Below, piece after piece: positions 43,183 through 50,444 of a stretch of DNA of 64,000 nucleotides. The notes under the pieces were generated by a model. The model did not search any database and had not been told where the DNA came from. It worked only from the letters and a program-made list of their open reading frames with translations. The position numbers and the translations under genes are program-made. The first letter of the stretch is position 1. Every line of letters starts with the position of its first letter. Source of the DNA: CAYZJV01 sp964478945 (lineage in GTDB: Bacteria; Spirochaetota; Spirochaetia; Sphaerochaetales; Sphaerochaetaceae); contig CAYZJV010000005.1 in the NCBI GenBank assembly GCA_964478945.1, positions 18,299 through 82,298 of the forward strand, given 5' to 3'.

Positions 43183-43944
43183 TCAGAGGGTATTGAACAA
43201 AAGCCAGAAAACTGTCGGAATCATAACCGAAACCAGCATTTGGGTAAAGAGACCACCTTTGGCCTTCAATTTCCTATACTCCGTTCTACCTCCACTTCTG
43301 CCCAAACCGCGATGCTCCAGACTCATGGCGAAATGGGGTATCGACTTCAGGGCATACACCAAGGCGGCGGTGATGGTGGGAATCGCATCGGAAAGTCTTT
43401 GCCGTCGACTCGATTGTTCCCCGATGCGCAACGCATGGGAATCCTTTATCATCTTGAACGAATCGGCGATGAAAGGAATGAATCTGAACGCCAAGGTCAA
43501 CACCAGCGCCGCGTTGCGGGGAAGCCCATACCATCTCAAGGCCAAGTTGATATCGGCCATGGGAGTACTCCAAAGATAGAGTGTACAGAGGTAGGTGATG
43601 GCCAGGAATCGACTCACCAGGAAACTGTAATTTTGTACCGATTCGACGGTGGCGACCGTGAATCGACCAATGACGAGCAATGATTCGCCGTCGCGATAAG
43701 TCAATGGTATGAACAGTGTCATCAACACCAGCACGAAGAGGATCGCACGAAGGGGTTGCAACGCTTGTGTGAATCCCATCGCATGCCATGCGGTGAGGAA
43801 GGCGAATACACACAGTAGCCACAGTCCCCACTGTGAGATGGGAAGGAACACCATCACACACAACAACAACACAAGCAATAGTTTGGAGCGGGCATCAAGC
43901 AAGTAGAGGAATCCCCTTCCGGCGATAAAGGTGTTCACGGTCAT
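43183..43944 (-). CDS. ecfT: ECF transporter transmembrane T component
   Basis: A 253-residue subunit that couples the ATPase to the S component. Four to five membrane helices (about 20-120 and the C-terminus), then the cytoplasmic coupling helices with Ala-Arg-x motifs (HALRIGEQSSRRQRLSD, FAMSLEHRGLGRSGGR). The start overlaps the ATPase stop by 4 bases, with GGAGG upstream. Confidence 0.9.
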   Translation of the reverse strand: MTVNTFIAGRGFLYLLDARSKLLLVLLLCVMVFLPISQWGLWLLCVFAFLTAWHAMGFTQALQPLRAILFVLVLMTLFIPLTYRDGESLLVIGRFTVATVESVQNYSFLVSRFLAITYLCTLYLWSTPMADINLALRWYGLPRNAALVLTLAFRFIPFIADSFKMIKDSHALRIGEQSSRRQRLSDAIPTITAALVYALKSIPHFAMSLEHRGLGRSGGRTEYRKLKAKGGLFTQMLVSVMIPTVFWLLFNTL

Positions 43945-45359
43945 GCACCCACCTCCGTTTCCCTGACTTCTCCATCGATGATGGTGTATTGCCTTTGGGC
44001 GAGATTCCTCGCGAACGATCGGTCATGGGTGATGATGACGATCCCGGCACCTTTCATCCTCAAAAGGGAAATGATTTCGAATGCCGCCGAATAGGTGACT
44101 CCGCTGTCAAGCTCATCGATGATGAGAAACGGACGTTCGAGCAGATGGTAGACAGCCGCCTGGAGATGCTTTTTCGCACCATACCCCATCATCGTGGGAT
44201 TGTCGTCACAATCGAGGTGGAACAACTCGGCGCTGGAGTGGATCATCTTTTCCTGCACTTGTTTGGAAAGATGGGAGTCGTGGCGCAACGACCAACCGAG
44301 TTCATCACGGACTGTGGGAAGGAATATGCCATAGTCGGGATTTTGGAAGAGGTATCCCACCTGTGTCCGCAAGGCGATTTGATCTTTTGCCACACCATCG
44401 ATGTGTAGTGTGCCTGCAACGGATGGATCGAGTCCACACAGCACTCTGCTGAGTGTGCTTTTACCCGATCCATTCGGGCCAACCAAGGCCACGATCTCAC
44501 CCGATTCCACATGGAATTCCTTTACCTGCAGCGAAAATGGCGTTGAGTTGACCGATTTGCGGGGATGTACGATTTCAAGACCTTTTCCTGCGAACCTATG
44601 GACGGAGCCGATGGAAATTTCTCCGACACCAGGAGAAAATCGTGCATCGCATTCCTTGTCGTATGCAAGTACGATAGATTCCTCTTCCCCAAAGGTGAGC
44701 ACTCCATCGGAGAGCATTGCATAGGAGTCGAAACTTCCCCTGAACTCGTCGATATAGCGTGAACCGAAGAGGAGGACTGCTGTCTCCTTGCGCAGCAGTC
44801 GTTTCAACAGTTGGGATCTCCAATGTTCATCCAGATCGTCGAAAGGTTCATCCATGATCCAAAGCGGAGCATCGATCGCATCCGCCACTGCAAGCAGCAA
44901 ACGTTTGCGTTCACCTCCCGACATCTCCTGCGGGTTCACATCGGCCATCTCTTCAAGACCCCAGTCACGCAACGCTTTGTGCACCCGCTTCACAAGAAGG
45001 GTCCTTTCGATACCCAACGATTCAAGTGGGAACGCCACCTCATCGGCACAGGTGGTCATAAGAAGCTGTTCTTGCGGATTTTGCCCCACAAGGGTCACCT
45101 TGTCGGTGAGATCCCACGGTGCCCGCTGTCCCATCGATTCACCATCGATCGAAAGGTCGCCTGAGATTGAGCCTGCGATGAAACGGGGAAGCAAGTTGCA
45201 AATGATCCGTGCGAGCGTCGATTTTCCACTGTCGGGAGCACCCAGCACCAAGAGGGTCTCTCCCGCGTTCAAGGAAAAGGAGACCTCCTTCAACACTTGG
45301 GCATTGGGAAGTGTTCCATACCGTTCATAGGCAAAAGAAAGGTGGGAGACTTTCAGCAT
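43941..45359 (-). CDS. ecfA: fused double ATPase of the ECF transporter
   Basis: 472 residues with two ABC domains in one chain. Domain 1: Walker A GAPDSGKSTLARI (about 39), signature MSGGERKR, Walker B LWIMDEPFDDLDE, but no switch His (LLFGSRYIDE). Domain 2: Walker A GPNGSGKSTLSRV (about 294), a degenerate signature region (MGYGAKKHLQ), Walker B FLIIDELDSG and a good switch His (VIITHDRS). By assembly logic one composite ATP site is consensus and the other degenerate. It lies 5 bases after plsC. Confidence 0.92.
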   Translation of the reverse strand: MLKVSHLSFAYERYGTLPNAQVLKEVSFSLNAGETLLVLGAPDSGKSTLARIICNLLPRFIAGSISGDLSIDGESMGQRAPWDLTDKVTLVGQNPQEQLLMTTCADEVAFPLESLGIERTLLVKRVHKALRDWGLEEMADVNPQEMSGGERKRLLLAVADAIDAPLWIMDEPFDDLDEHWRSQLLKRLLRKETAVLLFGSRYIDEFRGSFDSYAMLSDGVLTFGEEESIVLAYDKECDARFSPGVGEISIGSVHRFAGKGLEIVHPRKSVNSTPFSLQVKEFHVESGEIVALVGPNGSGKSTLSRVLCGLDPSVAGTLHIDGVAKDQIALRTQVGYLFQNPDYGIFLPTVRDELGWSLRHDSHLSKQVQEKMIHSSAELFHLDCDDNPTMMGYGAKKHLQAAVYHLLERPFLIIDELDSGVTYSAAFEIISLLRMKGAGIVIITHDRSFARNLAQRQYTIIDGEVRETEVGA

Positions 45360-45364
45360 GATAC

Positions 45365-46114
45365 CTACACCGAGGCATTGGTGATTGAAGAGAACTGCTC
45401 TTCGATCGCCCCATAGACCGTATTCGGCAACTCTTTCAATTGTGCTTCATCCAAAAGAGATGTTGCGATCGGTTCGGCTACTGAAATGACCACATGGACC
45501 CTACGGATCCCCTGCTTCTGCTCAAAGGCTTTTCGCGTACCATCGATGGTGATCGGTACGATGACCGCCTTGGCTCTGGTGGCAAGCTTCAAGCTACCTG
45601 TCTTGAATGTCCCCAGTTGTCCGGTCCTGCTCCTCGTGCCTTCGGGAAATATGAACATGGGAATCCCCTTCCTGATATTCTCCACTCCCTTGAGTATCGC
45701 ACTGATGGATGAACGGGGACTCTTGCGATCGATATAGACGCAATTGATGGATCGTATCCAGGATTTCACGAGCGGGATACGGTCCAACTCCTGCTTGGTG
45801 ATGAATCCGGCCCAGATGCGCAGTCCGGCGATCACGGCGGGGATGTCGAGCATAGACTGGTGGTTGGATACAAAACAAACGGGAGTACCATCGCGTGGAA
45901 TCCGATCCATACCTTTCGTTTCGATCTTCATGCGCAAAGACCAGAGGATGGTGCGTGAAATATTGGTGCCATTGAAGCGCATCCATCTTTCGGCGATCGA
46001 AGAGGCACCGAAGAGTCGCAGGACGACCGAGGGGATGATTGCAACGAACATCGAGAGGATGAAGGTGGGTACCACGATGAGAAGTGCGATGGCGATATGG
46101 ATATATTTCAACAC
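45365..46114 (-). CDS. plsC: 1-acyl-sn-glycerol-3-phosphate acyltransferase
   Basis: A 249-residue inner-membrane enzyme making phosphatidic acid. Motif I NHQSMLDIP (NHx4D, about 85), the motif III FPEGTRSRTG (about 158) and an N-terminal membrane helix are clear. GTG start with GGGAGG 6 bases upstream. It sits between a lipid-exporter-like ABC protein and the ECF genes. Confidence 0.95.
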   Translation of the reverse strand: MLKYIHIAIALLIVVPTFILSMFVAIIPSVVLRLFGASSIAERWMRFNGTNISRTILWSLRMKIETKGMDRIPRDGTPVCFVSNHQSMLDIPAVIAGLRIWAGFITKQELDRIPLVKSWIRSINCVYIDRKSPRSSISAILKGVENIRKGIPMFIFPEGTRSRTGQLGTFKTGSLKLATRAKAVIVPITIDGTRKAFEQKQGIRRVHVVISVAEPIATSLLDEAQLKELPNTVYGAIEEQFSSITNASV

Positions 46115-46128
46115 TGAAGTCCTCCCGA

Positions 46129-47847
46129 TCAGCGAAGCTCTTGGGTCTGGTAGAGTCTCGCGTACTGTCCTCCGGCTGCGACCAAGGTCTCATGGTTTCC
46201 CGCTTCCACGATCGCCCCGTTGGCCAATACATAGATGATGTCGGCATCACGCACTGTCGTCAAGCGGTGCGCGATGACGATCGCGGTCCGGCCTTCGGCC
46301 AGACGCTTGAACGCATCCTGTATCTGGTATTCCGATTCACTGTCCAGGCTACTGGTGGCCTCGTCGAACATCAGTATCTTGGGATTCTTCAGAAAAACGC
46401 GGGCAATGGAGAGGCGTTGCTTCTGCCCACCCGAGAGACGGGTCCCCCTCTCACCCACTTCGGTATCGAGACCTTCGGGCAAAGAACGGATGAAGTTGGA
46501 GAGGTTGGCCTGTTCCAAGGCACGCCACATTTGGTCATCGGTGGCATCACTCTTGCCGTACTTGAGGTTCTCCCGAATACTCCCATCGAACAAAAATACA
46601 TTCTGTTGCACGAAACCGATCTGACTACGTAGTGAAGCCTTCTTCACATGGGCCACATCCTGTCCATCGACGAGGATCTTCCCCTCCTCCGGTTCATAGA
46701 ATCTGGGAATGAGGGAGACAAGTGTGCTCTTGCCGGCTCCCGACTCTCCCACAATGGCGACAGTGCTTCCACCGGGAATGGAAAGGTCTATCCCCCCAAG
46801 GATCTCGTCGCCACCCGAATCGTAGCGAAAGCGCACCTTGTCGAAGGTGATCTGGCCTTCGGTCACTTTGAGATCCACCGCTCCAGGCAGATCGTTGATG
46901 TCGCTTTGGATATCCATCACTTCGGTGAACCGTTCGAACGCAGCCATACCCTGCTGCAATTGTTCGGTGAAATGGATGAGACGATCGATGGGCGGCAACA
47001 CAATCCCCACATACAGGATGAAGGCGACCAAGTCGTACACGGGAACGATTCCCAGATAGATCAAAATCGCTCCACCGGCAACAGTGGTGAAATAATAGAG
47101 CTCACGAAAGAACATCATGGTCGATTCGTAGCGGGCCATCACCTTGTACTGATTGCTGCGGGCAGTCTGGAAGATGGTGTTCACTTGTTTGAACTTCTGC
47201 TTCTCATACCCTTCGCTGGTGAAGGATTGGACCTCCCTTACCCCTTGGATGGAATTTTCCACCACCGAGTTCACATCGGCTACGGTTTTTCGTACCGCCC
47301 TGAATCCCGCCTTGAGTTTGTTTCCGTAATAGATGCCAAAAAACAACATGATGGGCAGGGGTACAATCGAGATGAGGGCCAATTGCCAGTTGTTCACAAA
47401 CATCACCGCATAGGCTCCAATGATCACCACAATGGAAATCAACAGGTCTTCGGGTCCATGGTGTGCGGTCTCGGTGATCATGAAGAGGTCGTTGGTGATG
47501 CGGGACATCAAATGGCCGGTCTTGGTTTGGTCGAAATATCTGAATGAAAGTCGCTGCAGATGCCCGAAGAGATCTTGTCGCATGTCACTTTCCATGAACA
47601 CGCCAAGCTGATGGCCCCATCTCACACGAATATAGGTGCAGATGGTCTGCACTACATAGATGCCCAACATCACTGAGAACACGACCACCATCATCGTCCA
47701 GTCGTGTTCCGGGATATGGGTCCTGAGGAGCTCCCTCGTCAGCTGGGGAAAGAGAATCGAAAGCAGCGATCCGAGGACCGCCGCTCCCATATCGAGAAAA
47801 AAGAGTGTTCCGTACGGCCTGTAATAGGCGATGAACCTTCTAAGCAT
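46129..47847 (-). CDS. ABC exporter, permease fused to ATPase (MsbA-like)
   Basis: A 572-residue half-transporter. Six membrane helices (about 15-300) are followed by the ATPase domain with Walker A GESGAGKSTLVS, signature LSGGQKQRLSIA, Walker B ILMFDEATSSLDS and switch His VIAHRLTT. With plsC next door a lipid-flipping role is plausible but many such exporters move drugs or peptides. ATG at 47845-47847 overlaps the helicase stop by 8 bases, with AGAGG upstream; a longer in-frame start inside the helicase is rejected because it would add a non-conserved tail. Confidence 0.92.
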   Translation of the reverse strand: MLRRFIAYYRPYGTLFFLDMGAAVLGSLLSILFPQLTRELLRTHIPEHDWTMMVVVFSVMLGIYVVQTICTYIRVRWGHQLGVFMESDMRQDLFGHLQRLSFRYFDQTKTGHLMSRITNDLFMITETAHHGPEDLLISIVVIIGAYAVMFVNNWQLALISIVPLPIMLFFGIYYGNKLKAGFRAVRKTVADVNSVVENSIQGVREVQSFTSEGYEKQKFKQVNTIFQTARSNQYKVMARYESTMMFFRELYYFTTVAGGAILIYLGIVPVYDLVAFILYVGIVLPPIDRLIHFTEQLQQGMAAFERFTEVMDIQSDINDLPGAVDLKVTEGQITFDKVRFRYDSGGDEILGGIDLSIPGGSTVAIVGESGAGKSTLVSLIPRFYEPEEGKILVDGQDVAHVKKASLRSQIGFVQQNVFLFDGSIRENLKYGKSDATDDQMWRALEQANLSNFIRSLPEGLDTEVGERGTRLSGGQKQRLSIARVFLKNPKILMFDEATSSLDSESEYQIQDAFKRLAEGRTAIVIAHRLTTVRDADIIYVLANGAIVEAGNHETLVAAGGQYARLYQTQELR

Positions 47848-49567
47848 CCCCTTTGTTCCTCTTGAACAAACGGGCGAGCAAGCCTTGCTTTTTTTTGGGT
47901 GCGGAAGGGACATCGGGAGAGACTTTTGGTTTCACAGGGTGGGAAGTGGGCTTCTCCACCTTTGTGGTCTTCTTCGGTTGCTGCGAAGGCTTTCTTGTGT
48001 TTCCTTGCTTCCTTGGATTGGGTTTGGTCGTGGTCTCCTGTTGCTTGTCGGTCGCGTCGGATGCGTAGACTTGTTTGTAGTAGGCGATCCTTTCCTCGAA
48101 ATCCATCTTTTGGATCTCTTGATAACTCTTTCCCTTTCGAGGAGACTCCTTCTTCGGGACAGGCTTCTTCCGTACATCGGTGCTTGCCGGCCTACTGGGT
48201 TTGGGTCCCTTGTGAACTTTGGCTGTATCGGGTTTGGCCGGTTTTGCCGCGGCAGGTTTCGGTCCCCGTTTGTCCGAAGTCCTGGATCGTGATGCATTGC
48301 TCTTGGACCCATGTCCTTTGCCCTGGGGACGACCTTGTCGGGGTTTTCCTCCCGATCGGGAGGCAAATTCGCTTTCTGAGACCAGATCCCTGAACCGCAT
48401 CTTGGCGCTTTTATCCTCAACCTTGGGCAAGTGTTCCTCATCCGGCCACATCACGGGAATTTTCATTTGGATGTAGTTTTCAATGGCTTCCAATCCATAG
48501 ACGAATTGCTCACATGCCAAGGTGATGGACTTGCCCGACTTGCCGGCTCTGGCCGTCCTCCCGATCCTGTGCACATAGCTCTCGTAATCCTCGGGAATAT
48601 CGTAATTGACCACGAGCTCGAGATCGTCGATCTGGAGGCCTCTGGCGGCCACATCGGTGGCGATGAGGAATCGAAGTTCACCGCTTTTCATCCTATTGAT
48701 CACCTTGAGACGTTGGCTTTGGGGAAGGTCTCCCATGAGATATTGGGTCTTGTACCCATTCACATTGAGGCGTTTGCTGATTTCCACGGCCTTCGCCTTG
48801 GTGTTGGTGAAGATCAGTGCATTGGAAGGATCCTCCTTCGCCATCAACCTGAGGAAAAGATCGAACTTTTCATCCTTAGCCACATGGTAGAGTTCCTGGG
48901 TGATCGCCTTGACCGTAATTTCTTCTGGTTGGACCTCGATCTCAAGTGGTGTGTTCATATACTCCCAGGCAAGATTCCGCACCCGGGTCCCCAATGTGGC
49001 GCTGAAGAGCATGGTTTGACGCTCATCCTTCTTCACCATGAGACGGAACATCTTCTGCACATCGGGATAGAAGCCCATATCGAAAAGTCGGTCGGCTTCA
49101 TCGATGACAAACGTGTCGATGGCCTTGAAATCGAGTTTTCCCATCTTCTGGTAATCCAGGATCCTACCCGGAGTACCGATGATGAGATCGACTCCTTCGG
49201 CGATCTGCTTGTCCTGCTTGGCGTACCCGACTCCACCATAAAAACATCCGATGCGATACTTTTCGATACCGGAAGAAAGCAACCTGGCATCTTCTTCGAT
49301 CTGTACCGCAAGTTCACGTGTGGGAGCCACAATAAGGGCGACCGGCATCTTTTTGTCGCCCCTTTCACGGGCTGATACAAATTTCTGCAACAGAGTGATG
49401 AGGAAAACGGCGGTCTTTCCCGAACCGGTCTTGGACTGCGCCATGATATCCTTGCCTTGCAGGGCTCCGGGGAGCACCCTCTCCTGCACCGGCATGCAGT
49501 CGGTGAAGCCGGCGGCTTCTATGCCCGTCATCACATGTGCGTGTAGTGGTAATTCCTTGAATTTCAT
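47840..49567 (-). CDS. DEAD-box RNA helicase with long basic tail
   Basis: A 575-residue protein. The helicase core (about 1-380) has the Q motif, AQSKTGSGKT (Walker A), PTRELA, VIDEADRLFDMG, FSAT and HRIGRTARAG; it resembles RhlE/CsdA. The last 190 residues are low-complexity, rich in Lys, Pro, Ser and Thr, with a short amphipathic end (GLLARLFKRNKG), likely an RNA-binding tail. No Shine-Dalgarno: TATAGT ends 6 bases before the ATG, so it probably starts a leaderless transcript within the long run. Confidence 0.95.
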   Translation of the reverse strand: MKFKELPLHAHVMTGIEAAGFTDCMPVQERVLPGALQGKDIMAQSKTGSGKTAVFLITLLQKFVSARERGDKKMPVALIVAPTRELAVQIEEDARLLSSGIEKYRIGCFYGGVGYAKQDKQIAEGVDLIIGTPGRILDYQKMGKLDFKAIDTFVIDEADRLFDMGFYPDVQKMFRLMVKKDERQTMLFSATLGTRVRNLAWEYMNTPLEIEVQPEEITVKAITQELYHVAKDEKFDLFLRLMAKEDPSNALIFTNTKAKAVEISKRLNVNGYKTQYLMGDLPQSQRLKVINRMKSGELRFLIATDVAARGLQIDDLELVVNYDIPEDYESYVHRIGRTARAGKSGKSITLACEQFVYGLEAIENYIQMKIPVMWPDEEHLPKVEDKSAKMRFRDLVSESEFASRSGGKPRQGRPQGKGHGSKSNASRSRTSDKRGPKPAAAKPAKPDTAKVHKGPKPSRPASTDVRKKPVPKKESPRKGKSYQEIQKMDFEERIAYYKQVYASDATDKQQETTTKPNPRKQGNTRKPSQQPKKTTKVEKPTSHPVKPKVSPDVPSAPKKKQGLLARLFKRNKGDA

Positions 49568-49573
49568 GTAGAG

Positions 49574-49602
49574 ACTATACTCTGTTTTACGACATTAGTG
49601 TA
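49574..49602 (-). promoter_or_regulatory. leaderless promoter of the helicase gene
   Basis: A good -10 TATAGT (49579-49574), 6 bases before the ATG; the -35 position (TACACT, 49602-49597) is weak. It overlaps the stop codon of the upstream aminotransferase gene. Confidence 0.5.
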
Positions 49603-50419
49603 GTGCATCCACTTCCCAACGTCGAATGAGTTGGTGAATGGGAGCAGCGATCGTACCGATACGTGTGAACCGGTGGGAGTCAAACGATGCCACCGGCATC
49701 GCACCCATGCTGGTCGAGGATATGAACACTTCGTCATACACCCCATCGGCAAGATCCCTCTCCGACGGTGCTTCGAATCGCAAGGAATATCCCAGCACTC
49801 CGATTGCCTTGAGTATCTTGTCTCTGGTGACACCTTCGAGCACCTCATTGGAGGGTGCGGTATGGACCACTTCCCCTTTGCATGCGAACACATTGCTTCG
49901 CGTCCCTTCAAGCACCAGGTTGTTGCGGTCGATGAGCAGAGCCTCGAAAGCCCCTTCCGTACTCGCCTTGCGCAATGCCAGATAGTTCATGAGAAGCGAA
50001 CAGGTCTTGTATTGGGGAAGCATGCGTTCTCCCCTATACCCGATGGTCTTGATCCCCTCACGATAGAAACTCTCGGGGTAGTCGAGCATGGTCGAGGTGG
50101 TGATGAACAGTCTCGCCTCGATTCCTCCCATGAGGAGAATCCGCACAGTGGCATTACCCACATGGTCATACGCAAGCAGTGTTTCCAACCAGGAGTGGAC
50201 TTGGGAAGCGGTGAAGGTATGGCGCAATCCGATACCGTCGGCGGAGAAGAACAATCGTTCAATATGGTCGATGGGATAGACGACTTTACCTCCCAATACC
50301 CGCAACGACTCGTACACTCCGAACCCATACTGCAACTCCCTATCCTGCACAGAAAGGGTAGCCTCAGAGGCATCGATGATCCGTCCATTCAGCAGTGCAT
50401 GCGTGCCCGATGTCCCCAT
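49595..50419 (-). CDS. class IV PLP aminotransferase (branched-chain or D-amino-acid type)
   Basis: A 274-residue fold-type IV enzyme. SVQDRELQYGFGVYESLRV is the N-terminal signature. The PLP lysine is probably in QYKTCSLLMN (about 145), and LEGTRSNVFA (about 178) carries the cofactor-anchoring Glu. BCAT, D-alanine aminotransferase and aminodeoxychorismate lyase share this fold and I cannot choose firmly between them; D-alanine or branched-chain transaminase are my leading options. AGGAG is 7 bases before the ATG. Confidence 0.8.
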   Translation of the reverse strand: MGTSGTHALLNGRIIDASEATLSVQDRELQYGFGVYESLRVLGGKVVYPIDHIERLFFSADGIGLRHTFTASQVHSWLETLLAYDHVGNATVRILLMGGIEARLFITTSTMLDYPESFYREGIKTIGYRGERMLPQYKTCSLLMNYLALRKASTEGAFEALLIDRNNLVLEGTRSNVFACKGEVVHTAPSNEVLEGVTRDKILKAIGVLGYSLRFEAPSERDLADGVYDEVFISSTSMGAMPVASFDSHRFTRIGTIAAPIHQLIRRWEVDALH

Positions 50420-50444
50420 CGCAAATCTCCTTTTCCTGTTGTTC

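Noticed and set aside
46648..49375. Long plus-strand open frames (46648-47547 and 48431-49375) opposite the ABC exporter and helicase
   Set aside because: Both are complementary to strongly conserved genes and show no domain pattern; codon bias here leaves antisense frames open.
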